DNA of 64,000 nucleotides. Source: Thermoflexales bacterium. GTDB lineage: Bacteria; Chloroflexota; Anaerolineae; J036; Brachytrichaceae. This document shows positions 1-8,298 of this stretch, one piece after another. Made by a program: the position numbers and the translations under genes. The notes beneath the pieces were generated by a model. It searched no databases. It was not told the origin of the DNA and saw nothing but the letters and a program-made list of their open reading frames with translations. The stretch is taken from the NCBI GenBank assembly GCA_025056965.1, contig JANWVF010000006.1:20169-84168 (forward strand). Direction: 5' to 3'. The number at the start of each line of letters is the position of its first letter. Position 1 is the first letter of the stretch.

Positions 1-1
1 G

Positions 2-733
2 GCGCTGGACAAGCTGAAGGCAGCCGGCAACGTAGTGCCGATCGCCGTGGGCGGCAAGGACAAGTTCGAGGCGTCTCACACTTTTGAGAGCATTCTCTTG
101 GCGACGTTCGGCGCCGATGACTACGTCAAGTTGTGGGACGGCACCGACACAATGTGGAACGACCCACGGGCTGCCGAGGCGCTGGAGAACCTGAAGAAGC
201 TCTTCAGCTATGCCAACAGCGACCGCTCGGCGCTCGGTTGGGCGGATGCCATGACCCAGGTGTTGGAAGGCAAGGCAGCGATGACGATCATGGGCGACTG
301 GGCGCACGGTCTCGGGATTAGCAAAGGGCTGAAAGTCAATCAGGACTATGGCTGGACGCCGGCGCCGGGTAGCGACGCCTTCATGTGGCTCAGCGATAGC
401 TTCGGGCTCGCCAAGGGTGCGCCCAATCCCGTGCAAGCCAAAGCGTGGCTGGTCGTGTGCGGCTCGCGAGAGGGTCAGGACGCCTTCAACCCGAAGAAGG
501 GGTCTATCCCGGCGCGCACCGATCCCGATCTGAGCAAGTACGACGATTACCTCAAGGCTGCAATCGCCGACTTCAGTTCTAAGCCGCTCGTCCCCAGCGC
601 AGCGCACGGCGCCAGCACGACCAACGCTTACCAGGCGAAATTCCACAACACCCTCGAGGTGTTCTCCAGCGATTTGGATGCGAAGGCTGCGCTGGATAGC
701 CTGCGCGAAGCCGCTGCCGACAACAACAAGTGA
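2..733 (+). CDS. Sugar ABC transporter substrate-binding protein, 3' part only
   Basis: The reading frame is already open at the left edge, so the N-terminus with the signal peptide and lipobox lies outside the window. The visible part (about 243 residues) has features of family 1 extracellular solute-binding proteins: repeated Trp and acidic residues, the stretch MTQVLEGKAAMTIMGDWAHG (the conserved 'G+aAM...G.W' element) and a C-terminal helical domain. It would capture a carbohydrate outside the membrane and deliver it to the two permeases directly downstream. An imperfect long hairpin separates it from them. Family is fairly certain, substrate is not visible. No ATPase gene is seen nearby, so a shared MsmX/UgpC-type ATPase elsewhere is likely. 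Confidence 0.88.
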   Translation, partial: ALDKLKAAGNVVPIAVGGKDKFEASHTFESILLATFGADDYVKLWDGTDTMWNDPRAAEALENLKKLFSYANSDRSALGWADAMTQVLEGKAAMTIMGDWAHGLGISKGLKVNQDYGWTPAPGSDAFMWLSDSFGLAKGAPNPVQAKAWLVVCGSREGQDAFNPKKGSIPARTDPDLSKYDDYLKAAIADFSSKPLVPSAAHGASTTNAYQAKFHNTLEVFSSDLDAKAALDSLREAAADNNK

Positions 734-761
734 TCAACGCTACCCCTTAAGGGAGCATGTT

Positions 762-807
762 GCGAAGAGGTCAGGCCGCCAAGCAGGGGCGGTTCTGACC
801 TCTTCGC
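762..807 (+). promoter_or_regulatory. Strong hairpin between binding-protein and permease genes
   Basis: The arms 762-774 and 795-807 are perfect 13-bp inverted repeats. Inside them CCGCC (76-80 of the 700s line) pairs with GGCGG (788-792), giving a nearly continuous stem with an AAGCAGG loop. No T-run follows, so it is more likely an mRNA-stabilising or processing element than a complete intrinsic terminator. The same kind of element occurs at the three other binding-protein junctions of this window. Confidence 0.7.
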
Positions 808-836
808 TGAGAAACACACGCATGAGGGGACATGGC

Positions 837-1841
837 ATGAGCGCAGGTGTGGATTTGGCGCGCGTCTCTACGCTTGAGCGGGCACGGTCTGGGCGGCGGG
901 CAATTCGTCGTGACCGACTGGTTGCCTTCCTGATGCTTTTACCTTCTCTAGTCGCCATTGCGGTTTTTGTATACGGTTTCATCGCCTATACCGGCTACGT
1001 GTCACTCTCGAACTACACCACGTCGCGACCGGACTTCACATTCATCGGCTTCGATAACTACATCCAGCTGTTTAACCAGCGGCGCTTTCAGGAAAATATT
1101 CGTAACCTGATAGTCTTCACTGCCTTCTTCTTGGTCGTCTGTCTGTTGTTCGGGCTCTTTCTGGCGCTATTGGTGGATTCGCGCGTGAAGGGTGAGTCCA
1201 TCTTCCGTTCGATCTATCTCTTCCCCATGGCGGTGTCGTTCATCGTCACGGGTGTGGCCTGGCGATGGCTCTTCACCCCCGGCGATTTAGAACCGACCGG
1301 CTTGAACTTGTTGTTTGAAAGCCTCGGCCTTGGCTTTCTCAAAGCGCGCTGGATCGCCGACACCAGCGTTTGGCCGAACATTGAAGTCACCGGGCTAAAG
1401 GTGCGCTTGCTCATCCCGCTCGCCATCATCCCTGTTGTGGTGGCTGCGGTCTGGCAAATGTCGGGCTTTTGCATGGCCATGTATCTTGCCGGCTTGCGCG
1501 GCATTCCCGAAGAAATTAAGGAAGCGGCGCGGGTGGATGGTTGCTCGGAATTGCAGGTGCTGCGTCACATTACTCTGCCCCTGCTCAGGCCGATTACCCT
1601 GAGTGCGATCATCGTCCTCACGCACATCTCCTTGAAGACGTTCGACCTCATCATGACGATGACCGGCGGCGGACCGGGCAACAAGACTGAACTGCCCAGC
1701 CTATACATGTATGAGCTGCGCTTCAGCCAGTTCAACACCGCCGGGGCAGCCGCCGTCGCCACTATCCTCTTGCTCACAGTTAGCGTGCTGATCGTGCCGT
1801 ACCTGGTCTACAACCGGCGCGCCCAAAGTATCGAAAGATGA
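837..1841 (+). CDS. Carbohydrate ABC transporter permease, MalF/UgpA type
   Basis: Inner-membrane subunit of a sugar importer, 334 residues with about six hydrophobic segments. The first starts near residue 30 (LVAFLMLLPSLVAIAVFVYG). The cytoplasmic EAA loop that docks to the ATPase reads EEIKEAARVDGCSELQVL followed by HITLPLLRP, the family hallmark. I chose the ATG at 837 because AGGGGA (825-830) is a good ribosome binding site; upstream in-frame codons lack one and would run into the preceding gene. Its last codons overlap the next permease by 4 bp (ATGA), indicating translational coupling. Confidence 0.9.
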   Translation: MSAGVDLARVSTLERARSGRRAIRRDRLVAFLMLLPSLVAIAVFVYGFIAYTGYVSLSNYTTSRPDFTFIGFDNYIQLFNQRRFQENIRNLIVFTAFFLVVCLLFGLFLALLVDSRVKGESIFRSIYLFPMAVSFIVTGVAWRWLFTPGDLEPTGLNLLFESLGLGFLKARWIADTSVWPNIEVTGLKVRLLIPLAIIPVVVAAVWQMSGFCMAMYLAGLRGIPEEIKEAARVDGCSELQVLRHITLPLLRPITLSAIIVLTHISLKTFDLIMTMTGGGPGNKTELPSLYMYELRFSQFNTAGAAAVATILLLTVSVLIVPYLVYNRRAQSIER

Positions 1842-2716
1842 ACCCCTCTGTAGCTTCTAAGCCATCGAATTCATACCTATCGCGCCGCTTGGCGCGGATT
1901 CTGCTGTATGTGGTGATGATCGCGCTGGCAATCGTGTTCATTTTGCCGGTTTATCTCCTCATCATCACTGCCCTGAAAGACTTCAGCGAGGTCAGCTTGA
2001 ATCGCATGTGGGACTTACCCGCTCGATTCAGCATGGAGAGCTTCGAGCGCGCATGGAACGGTGGACAAGGTACGACCGGTATGCGCGGCAGCTTCATTAA
2101 CAGCGTGATCGTCGTCGTACCGGCCACGGTCATCTCGTGTCTGCTCGGCTCGATGAATGGATACGTGCTTTCTAAGTGGAAGTTCCGCGGCAGTGAGACG
2201 CTCTTCACCTTGCTGTTGTTCGGGATGTTCATCCCCTATCAAAGTATCCTTGTGCCACTCGTCTCCGTGCTTTCCTCGATCGGTCTCTATGGCACGTTGC
2301 AAGGCTTGATCCTGACTCACATTGTGTACGGCATCCCGATCACGACGTTGATCTTCCGGAACTACTACGCTAGCGTGCCCCAGGAGTTGGTCGAAGCAGG
2401 CCAGATAGATGGCGCCGGTTTCTTCCGCGTCTATCATGAGATTATGCTGCCGCTTTCCGCGCCGGGGTTTGTCGTCGTCGCGATTTGGCAGTTCACCTCT
2501 ATCTGGAATGAATTCCTCTTTGGCCTGATCATCACAAACGACCCGCGCCTGCGGCCGGTCACCGTAGCGCTGCAAAACATGTCCGGCAGCCAGTTCACGC
2601 AATGGAACGTTCAGATGGCCGGCGCGCTAATCGTCGCGTTGCCGACACTGCTGGTGTATATCTTCCTCGGGCGCTACTTCTTGCGCGGTCTGTTGGCAGG
2701 TAGCTTGAAAGGGTAG
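1838..2716 (+). CDS. Carbohydrate ABC transporter permease, MalG type
   Basis: Second membrane subunit of the sugar importer, 292 residues. It has an N-terminal membrane segment (about residues 20-45) and the EAA loop QELVEAGQIDGAGFFRVYHE with IMLPLSAPG, followed by the typical ending ...GRYFLRGLLAGSLKG. The start overlaps the stop of the first permease by four bases, so the two are translationally coupled and should be made in equal amounts. The downstream catabolic genes suggest that the substrate is a sugar or sugar acid. Confidence 0.9.
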   Translation: MNPSVASKPSNSYLSRRLARILLYVVMIALAIVFILPVYLLIITALKDFSEVSLNRMWDLPARFSMESFERAWNGGQGTTGMRGSFINSVIVVVPATVISCLLGSMNGYVLSKWKFRGSETLFTLLLFGMFIPYQSILVPLVSVLSSIGLYGTLQGLILTHIVYGIPITTLIFRNYYASVPQELVEAGQIDGAGFFRVYHEIMLPLSAPGFVVVAIWQFTSIWNEFLFGLIITNDPRLRPVTVALQNMSGSQFTQWNVQMAGALIVALPTLLVYIFLGRYFLRGLLAGSLKG

Positions 2717-2776
2717 ATGTCGCTTGCAGTGAATCGCGCCAGTGATGCCTCGACCGGACAACTCGTCTGCTGACTT

Positions 2777-3565
2777 ATGACCCATCGCGTCCAGGATAAA
2801 GTTGTCATCGTCACTGGCGCGGCGCAGGGCATCGGTTTCGGCATCGCCGAAATGCTGGCCCGCGAGGGTGCGCGCGTCGTCATCGCCGACAAGCAAACAG
2901 AGAAGGGCGAGGCAGCCGCGGCACGAATCCGCGATGCTGGCGGCGAAGCACTCTTCCAATACGCCGATGTCACCGTCGAGGCCGACTGCGCCGCGCTGGC
3001 ACAAGCTGCCGCTGAGCACTTCGGCCGGCTCGACGGCTTGGTGAACAACGTCGGCTGGTTCCCGCGCGCCACGCTCGAAGAGACCACCACCGAGTTGTGG
3101 GAAGCGATCATGAACGTGAACGTGCGCAGCGCGTTCTACTGCTGTAAATACGTCATCCCCATCATGCAGCGCGGTGGCGGCGGCAGTATCGTCAACATCG
3201 GCTCGATCCATGGCCTCCAGGCCTCGTCCAACCTGATCGCTTACGGCGCAGCGAAGGGAGCGTTGCTCAACCTGACGCGCACCTTGGCCGGCGCATATGG
3301 CGCCGACCGCATTCGCTGTAACTATCTCATCCCCGGCTGGGTGATGAGCGAGGGTGAGATCGCGCTGGCCAAAAGCCGCGGGGTGGATGTGAATGAGCTG
3401 CGCGCGCAGGGCGCACAGTTGCTCTTCGGGCGGCACCAGACGCCGCAGGATGCCGCTTATGCCGTGGTCTATCTCATCTCCGATGAGTCGTCGCAGGTGA
3501 CCGGCAGCATCTTCCACATAGACGCCGGCATGTCTACGCTGCTCTTCAGAGGGCGCAGCGATTGA
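2777..3565 (+). CDS. Short-chain dehydrogenase/reductase (SDR)
   Basis: Cytoplasmic NAD(P)-dependent oxidoreductase of 262 residues, the classical SDR length. The cofactor motif TGAAQGIG is at 13-20. NNVG (90-93) stands where most relatives have NNAG. The catalytic Ser is S143 and the YxxxK pair is Y156/K160. The C-terminal stretch SSQVTGSIFHIDAG is typical of the family. It lies 60 bp after the MalG-type permease and 9 bp before an HpcH-type aldolase gene, so it probably oxidises the imported sugar or sugar acid. The exact substrate cannot be read from the sequence. Confidence 0.88.
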   Translation: MTHRVQDKVVIVTGAAQGIGFGIAEMLAREGARVVIADKQTEKGEAAAARIRDAGGEALFQYADVTVEADCAALAQAAAEHFGRLDGLVNNVGWFPRATLEETTTELWEAIMNVNVRSAFYCCKYVIPIMQRGGGGSIVNIGSIHGLQASSNLIAYGAAKGALLNLTRTLAGAYGADRIRCNYLIPGWVMSEGEIALAKSRGVDVNELRAQGAQLLFGRHQTPQDAAYAVVYLISDESSQVTGSIFHIDAGMSTLLFRGRSD

Positions 3566-3574
3566 GTCCTCCCC

Positions 3575-4369
3575 ATGCCATTGAATCCATTGAGAACCAT
3601 CTGGGCCCAAGGTGGCTACGTGGTGAACGGCTGGTGCGCCATCCCCAGTAGTTGGAGCGCCGAGATCATGGCGCGCGCCGGCTGGGACAGCGTCACGCTT
3701 GACCTGCAGCATGGCCTGCTCGACTACGGTCAGGCCTTGCCGATGTTGCAGGCGATCAACCTGGCTGGCGCGGTGCCGATGGCCCGCGTGCCGTGGAATG
3801 AGCCGGGCATCATCATGAAGCTGCTCGACGCCGGCGCGCTGGGCATCATCTGTCCGATGGTGAACTCGCGCGATGAGTGCGAATGCTTCGTCGGCGCGTG
3901 TCGCTATGCGCCGCGCGGCTATCGCAGCTTCGGCCCGACGCGCGCGCGCGTCGTTTACGGTGGCGATTACGAGCGCACGGTTGCCGACGCGGTGCTCACC
4001 TTCGCCATGGTCGAAACGGCCGAGGCGCTGGCCAACGTCGAAGCCATTGTCAGCGTGCCCGGCCTGACCGGCGTGTATGTCGGCCCGGCCGACCTCAGCC
4101 TAAGCATGGGTAGCCCGGAGCGCAGCGACCCCACATGGCCAGAGGTCGTCGCTGCGCTCGACACAATCGTGGCCGCATGCCGCAAGCACGGTGTAATCGC
4201 CGGCATCCACTGCGCCTCGACCGACTACGCGCTGAAGATGATCGCCAAAGGTTTCCGCTTGGTGACGATCGCCTCCGACGGCAACCTGCTGGCGGCCGCG
4301 GCCTCTGCGGCGGTCAAAGCCGTGCGCGGCGGTCAGGCCGGTGGTCCCTCTGCAGGCGGTATCTACTGA
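3575..4369 (+). CDS. HpcH/HpaI-family class II aldolase
   Basis: 264-residue aldolase of the HpcH/HpaI (2-keto-3-deoxy acid, citrate-lyase beta-like) family, which splits 2-keto-3-hydroxy acids into pyruvate and an aldehyde using a divalent metal. Visible hallmarks are VTLDLQHGLLDY near residue 40, the EPGIIMKLLDAGALGIICPM loop, YAPRGYRSFGPTRA (the R-G-x-R substrate loop) and YVGPADLSLSMG. In the gene order dehydrogenase-aldolase-hydroxyacid dehydrogenase it would provide the carbon-carbon cleavage step. A hydroxypyruvate- or 2-keto-3-deoxysugar-type substrate is plausible but inferred. Confidence 0.87.
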   Translation: MPLNPLRTIWAQGGYVVNGWCAIPSSWSAEIMARAGWDSVTLDLQHGLLDYGQALPMLQAINLAGAVPMARVPWNEPGIIMKLLDAGALGIICPMVNSRDECECFVGACRYAPRGYRSFGPTRARVVYGGDYERTVADAVLTFAMVETAEALANVEAIVSVPGLTGVYVGPADLSLSMGSPERSDPTWPEVVAALDTIVAACRKHGVIAGIHCASTDYALKMIAKGFRLVTIASDGNLLAAAASAAVKAVRGGQAGGPSAGGIY

Positions 4370-4377
4370 GGAAGCCC

Positions 4378-5343
4378 ATGTTCAAGATTTGGCTCGACGA
4401 TGCACTGCTGCCGTCCTGCGCGCATCTCTTGGAGGGGATCGCAGAGCCGATCGGCCCATCCCCTACGCTGGAGGGCATCGAAGAGGCCGAGGCGTTCATC
4501 TGTCCCGGCAACGTGCGCTACGACGGCGCGCGCATGGATCGCGCGCCGAAGCTTAAAGTAATCGCCCGGCTGGGCGTAGGCTACGACAACATTGATCTGG
4601 CCGCGGCAACGGCGCGGCGCATCCCGGTAGTTTATGCGCCGGATGCGCCGACCATCAGCACCGCCGAGCACGCCTGGGCGCTCATCATGGCCGTGGCCAA
4701 GAAGATCGTGAAGGCTCATGCGGCTCTGCACACGACCGGTTGGGGATCGTTCTGGGGGCATGAAGCCAACAAAGGGCTGGAGCTGTATGGGTGCACGCTT
4801 GGCCTGGTTGGCCTCGGTCGAATCGGCAGCCGAGTTGCGCGCTATGGCTTGGCGTTCGGCATGCGCGTGTTGGCGTTCGACCCTTACATTCCGCCGGAGC
4901 GCGCACAAGACATCGGGATCACGCTCGCGCCCTCGTTGGAGGACGTGCTCCGCGAAGCTGACGTGGTTTCACTGCACGCACCGGTTACGCCGGAGACTCG
5001 TCATCTGATGAATGCCGAGCGTTTCGCGCAAATGAAGCGTGGCGCACTGTTTGTCAACGTGGCGCGGGGTGCGTTGGTGGACGAGCAGGCCCTGGCCGAC
5101 GCACTGCGCAGCGGTCAGGTGGGTGGTGCCGGTCTAGACGTATTCGAGGGCGAGCCGATCGGCCTGTCTCATCCGCTGCTGGCCTTCGACAACGTAGTAG
5201 TCACGCCGCACGTGGCCAGTCGCACGGTCGCCGGCCACCACCGCATCTGGGAGACGACGTTGGTGCAAGCACTCCAGGTGCTGCGTGGCGAGCGCCCGGA
5301 GCACTTGCTCAATCCGGAAATTTGGGAGACGCGACGGCGCTAG
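4378..5343 (+). CDS. D-2-hydroxyacid dehydrogenase (phosphoglycerate-dehydrogenase-like)
   Basis: NAD-dependent dehydrogenase of 321 residues. The Rossmann motif GLVGLGRIGSRVA is followed by an acidic residue at the end of beta-2 (AFDPY), favouring NAD. The catalytic set is present: Arg in NVARGALVDE, Glu in FEGEP and His in VTPHVAS. Length and lack of an ACT domain fit glyoxylate/hydroxypyruvate or erythronate-type reductases rather than full serine-pathway SerA. I chose the ATG at 4378 because it lies 8 bp after the aldolase stop; the open frame continues upstream only inside that gene. It is the last gene of the operon and ends 9 bp before the convergent globin gene. Confidence 0.87.
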   Translation: MFKIWLDDALLPSCAHLLEGIAEPIGPSPTLEGIEEAEAFICPGNVRYDGARMDRAPKLKVIARLGVGYDNIDLAAATARRIPVVYAPDAPTISTAEHAWALIMAVAKKIVKAHAALHTTGWGSFWGHEANKGLELYGCTLGLVGLGRIGSRVARYGLAFGMRVLAFDPYIPPERAQDIGITLAPSLEDVLREADVVSLHAPVTPETRHLMNAERFAQMKRGALFVNVARGALVDEQALADALRSGQVGGAGLDVFEGEPIGLSHPLLAFDNVVVTPHVASRTVAGHHRIWETTLVQALQVLRGERPEHLLNPEIWETRRR

Positions 5344-5352
5344 GGAGAGGAC

Positions 5353-5775
5353 TTAGGTCGTTGCCTCGGCCGGCTGCATCGCCTTCTTCATCGCGTCGGC
5401 GAGCAGGTTATAGGCCTCGACCCAGGCCTCTTTCACCGGTGGGGTGAACGCATCCCCCAAAACCTGCTCTAGCGCCCAGATGAGCGCCGCGCCAAAGGTG
5501 TTGTAGTCAGGCGCGGTGACGCCGTAGCGGTAATGTCGCTGACCGAGCGCCCGAATGCTCGGCTCGATGGTCTCCGGCCGATCAAGCCCGCGCACCGCCA
5601 ATCCGATCACCGTCATCAGCATCAACGCCTGCTTCTTCATGTCTCCCTTGAACAACTGGCGAATGGCCGGGTCTATCTCGAATAGCCGCGTATAGAACAG
5701 GTCGCCTACTTCTTGGGCAATTGGCTCGACCTGCGCGAACGTGCTCTGAACAAGCGCAATCTGCTTGGCATCCAT
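5353..5775 (-). CDS. Single-domain bacterial haemoglobin (Vitreoscilla type)
   Basis: 140-residue globin without a reductase domain. The proximal haem ligand is H81 (LGQRHYRYGV). Tyr28 is at the B10 position, F43 at CD1 and Q49 at E7, the Tyr/Gln distal pair typical of bacterial haemoglobins and flavohaemoglobins. Family members bind O2 and detoxify nitric oxide with a partner reductase. A ribosome binding site (AGGAGA) lies upstream of the start. The region upstream has a perfect 10-bp palindrome (5804-5813). The gene is oriented convergently to the dehydrogenase gene. Confidence 0.9.
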   Translation of the reverse strand: MDAKQIALVQSTFAQVEPIAQEVGDLFYTRLFEIDPAIRQLFKGDMKKQALMLMTVIGLAVRGLDRPETIEPSIRALGQRHYRYGVTAPDYNTFGAALIWALEQVLGDAFTPPVKEAWVEAYNLLADAMKKAMQPAEATT

Positions 5776-5803
5776 AAACTAATCTCCTGTCTTGCGGCAC
5801 GAT

Positions 5804-5813
5804 AACCGCGGTT
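5804..5813. promoter_or_regulatory. Palindrome upstream of the globin gene (possible operator)
   Basis: AACCGCGGTT is a perfect 10-bp dyad about 30 bp upstream of the globin start, where a regulator could bind. No matching regulator gene is adjacent. A 10-bp palindrome can occur by chance, so this is weak. Confidence 0.25.
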
Positions 5814-5921
5814 GGAATATAGAAGATGAAACGCCGAACTGCAACCTTGCCGGCTCGTCGGCGGCATTCCCGGCGAATCGCTGCGCCGGATGGCCGATCG
5901 GCGTCGGCGTGCTCGCGCCGA

Positions 5922-6587
5922 TCATCCAAGGTGCTTCAGCCAGTCGGCCATCCAAAAATCAACGTCTTCCAAACAAGCGTCGTCAATCTGGTGGGCGATC
6001 GGGTATTCGTGGTAGGTCACCGCCGCGCCGAGCGATTCCAGCAAGTCGCGGGCGGCGCGACCCATCTGCACCGGCACGATGTCGTCGAACTGGCCGTGTG
6101 TGATCAGCACGGGCTTGCCCGTCAGCGCGACGCCCGGTGCGGCTAGCGCATCCGGCACAAAGCCGCTCAACAGCACCGCGCCGCCGACGAGTTCAGAACG
6201 GCGCAGGAGCACGCCGGCGCTCATCGTGGCGCCCTGGCTGAATCCCAACAGCAGCGTGCGCCGCGGGTCGGCGGCGTAGGCTGCGATGGCCTGCTCGACG
6301 AAGGCGGCAGCCGGTTCGACGGCAGCAACGATGCTATCCGGTTTGACGGCGATGCCCCGCTCGCCCCAGACGATAGGGAACCAGGCATATCCGCCTGTGC
6401 CTAGAGCGATCGGCGCGCGAACGCTGATCACGTCGAAGCGCGGGTCGAGGTAAGGAGCTAGGCTCATCAGATCGTCCTCGTTACTGCCGTAGCCGTGCAG
6501 CAGGATGAGCAACGGCGTGCGGCCGTCTGCAGCGGGCTGCGGGGCGCGCCGGAAGCGATGGGCGAGGGAGAAGCATGCAGCGTCCAT
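5922..6587 (-). CDS. Phospholipase/carboxylesterase-family alpha/beta hydrolase
   Basis: 221-residue cytoplasmic serine hydrolase. The oxyanion region LLHGYGSNEDDL (29-40) and nucleophile elbow GFSQG with S117 are clear. The acid is probably D167 or D168 (QFDDIVPV), and the catalytic His is H198 (EYPIAHQI). This is the pattern of the carboxylesterase/acyl-protein-thioesterase family (YpfH-like). The start is 2 bp beyond the rhodanese stop codon, so both are co-transcribed. Physiological substrate unknown. Confidence 0.85.
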   Translation of the reverse strand: MDAACFSLAHRFRRAPQPAADGRTPLLILLHGYGSNEDDLMSLAPYLDPRFDVISVRAPIALGTGGYAWFPIVWGERGIAVKPDSIVAAVEPAAAFVEQAIAAYAADPRRTLLLGFSQGATMSAGVLLRRSELVGGAVLLSGFVPDALAAPGVALTGKPVLITHGQFDDIVPVQMGRAARDLLESLGAAVTYHEYPIAHQIDDACLEDVDFWMADWLKHLG

Positions 6588-6589
6588 GG

Positions 6590-6943
6590 CTAAGGTGTGC
6601 GTTGCTCGGCCGGCGAAGCCTCACCTTCTAACGGGTAGCCGGCCGCAATCCAGGCTTCTTTGCCGCCGTGAAGTTCGCGCACGTCTGTGTAGCCCAACTC
6701 GTTCAGGATACGCACTGCTTTTACCGAGGAGCCACAACGGGCGTTCTGGCAATACACCACAATCGTTGCCTGCTTGTCGGGGAGCATCGCTTCGGCCATG
6801 CGCCGTAGAGCGAGGATGGGCAAGTTAATCGCGCCCGGCAGGTGCCCTCGACGATAGGCGTGCGGTGCCAGCACCTCAACCAGCACCGGCGGCGTGCCGG
6901 CGTCGAGGAGGCTTTTTAATTCGATCAAGGTGATAACGCCCAT
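6590..6943 (-). CDS. Single-domain rhodanese-like sulfurtransferase
   Basis: 117-residue rhodanese domain with HLPGAINLP (34-42) and the persulfide Cys loop YCQNARCGSS, with C65 as the expected sulfur carrier. I start at the ATG at 6943. The frame stays open upstream to 7087, but that stretch overlaps the divergent galactonate-dehydratase-like gene and shows no family similarity. It is followed almost immediately by the esterase gene. The partner sulfur donor and acceptor cannot be read. Confidence 0.82.
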   Translation of the reverse strand: MGVITLIELKSLLDAGTPPVLVEVLAPHAYRRGHLPGAINLPILALRRMAEAMLPDKQATIVVYCQNARCGSSVKAVRILNELGYTDVRELHGGKEAWIAAGYPLEGEASPAEQRTP

Positions 6944-7067
6944 AAATGCGCGCAGAGCCCGATCATACACGCTTGAGTCGCTTTCAACAGGGCGCGCAGC
7001 ATGAGCTTGCTCGAGACGTGCTGGGTCTCTTGACGAAAATCGCGCTTTGCGCCAAAACCATTGCGCT

Positions 7068-8225
7068 ATGAAGATTACCGATATCAAGGTCTATCCCACC
7101 TGGGTGGGCAGCCGCAATCAGTTGATCGTCAAGGTTGAAACCGATGAGGGCATCTACGGCTGGGGCGAGTCGGGGCTGAGCGGGCGCGAGCTGGCCGTGG
7201 AAGGCGCCCTGCGCCATTACCGCGAGTTGCTGATCGGCCAGGATCCGATGCGCATCGGGTTCATCTGGCAACTGCTCTATCGCTCGCAGTACTTCGAGGG
7301 TGGGCGGGTGCTGACCGCAGCGCAAAGTGCGATTGACATTGCGCTCCATGACATCAAGGGCAAGGCGCTCGGCGTGCCGGTGTATCAACTGCTCGGCGGC
7401 AAGCAGCGCGACTATGTGAATTGCTTCGCCACGGCCTACGCTGACACGCTCGAAGCGCTGACCGCGAAAGTCCGCCTGCTGCTCGACCAGGGTTGGAACA
7501 TCATTCGCATGACGCCGGCTTATGCAGGTCCGCAGGTCGAGGGGATCTGGGAGCCCTGGGCGTCCATCGGCATCACTGCCGATTGGTTCACGCAGATCCG
7601 CGCTGCGGTCGGCAGCGGCCCGGTTCTGGGCGTGGACTATCACCACCGCTTGAGCGTCGCCGAGGCAGCCTCGTTTTGCCAGCGCATGCCCAGGGGCACG
7701 CTCGACTTCCTCGAAGAGCCGATCCGCGACGAGTGTCCCGCAGCCTACGAACAGCTGCGACGCATGACCGAAGTGCCGCTGGCGATTGGGGAAGAGTTCA
7801 GCAGCAAGTGGCAGGCGCTGCCTTATATCGAGCAGGGCCTGACTAACTATATGCGGCTGGATATCTGCAACATCGGTGGCTTCACGGAGGCGATGAAGGT
7901 GGCCGGCTGGTGCGAGGCGCACTACATTGACTTGATGCCGCACAATCCGCTTGGCCCGATCTGCACGGCAGCGACAGTGCACTTAGCTGCTGCTGTCCCC
8001 AACTTCTTCGCGCTCGAGGTGCGCCACTCGCCGACCGAAGATCTCAACTTCTACGACGAGGAGATCTTCCCGGTGCAGCTTCGGCTTGAGGGGGCGCGTT
8101 TCCGCGTGCCGGATTCGCCCGGCCTAGGCGTCGAGTTCAACGAGAAAGACTTCGGTGGCCGACCGTTCAAGTTCTGGGAAGCGCCTAAGCTCTATCGCAG
8201 CGACGGGAGCATACAGAATTGGTGA
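7068..8225 (+). CDS. Enolase-superfamily dehydratase, galactonate-dehydratase-like
   Basis: 385-residue mandelate racemase/muconate lactonizing enzyme family member, a cytoplasmic Mg2+ enzyme that dehydrates sugar acids. Mg ligands are D190, E216 and E242; general acid/base candidates are H192 and H292 (LMPHNPLGP). These five sit at a constant offset of +7 from the residues I recall for E. coli DgoD (183, 209, 235, 185, 285), which supports a D-galactonate-type dehydratase. The ATG at 7068 begins MKITDIKVYP, the usual N-terminus; an upstream in-frame start at 7047 is less likely. It is transcribed away from the rhodanese gene. It fits sugar-acid catabolism together with the operon at 1-5.3 kb. 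Confidence 0.88.
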   Translation: MKITDIKVYPTWVGSRNQLIVKVETDEGIYGWGESGLSGRELAVEGALRHYRELLIGQDPMRIGFIWQLLYRSQYFEGGRVLTAAQSAIDIALHDIKGKALGVPVYQLLGGKQRDYVNCFATAYADTLEALTAKVRLLLDQGWNIIRMTPAYAGPQVEGIWEPWASIGITADWFTQIRAAVGSGPVLGVDYHHRLSVAEAASFCQRMPRGTLDFLEEPIRDECPAAYEQLRRMTEVPLAIGEEFSSKWQALPYIEQGLTNYMRLDICNIGGFTEAMKVAGWCEAHYIDLMPHNPLGPICTAATVHLAAAVPNFFALEVRHSPTEDLNFYDEEIFPVQLRLEGARFRVPDSPGLGVEFNEKDFGGRPFKFWEAPKLYRSDGSIQNW

Positions 8226-8245
8226 GTCGCCGATCCTTCGGGCGG

Positions 8246-8275
8246 AAAAAAAGCGGGCGGGCATTACGCCCGCCC
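8246..8275 (-). terminator. Intrinsic terminator of rpsU
   Basis: A perfect 8-bp stem (GGGCGGGC, 8255-8262, with GCCCGCCC, 8268-8275) and a 5-base loop. On the minus strand it is followed after two bases by seven T (8246-8252). It lies 23 bp after the rpsU stop. There is no T-run in the plus direction. Confidence 0.9.
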
Positions 8276-8298
8276 ATTCGTAAAGGGTTCAGGAGGGG

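Noticed and set aside
2627..3712. A 361-codon minus-strand frame over the SDR gene
   Set aside because: Antisense to a protein with full SDR catalytic residues.
4135..4377. Upstream extension of the hydroxyacid dehydrogenase
   Set aside because: It lies within the aldolase gene in another frame, is Arg/Cys-rich and is not part of the family.
7047..7067. Earlier start for the galactonate-dehydratase-like enzyme
   Set aside because: The residues MRQNHCA precede the standard N-terminus MKITDIKVYP and no ribosome binding site supports it.
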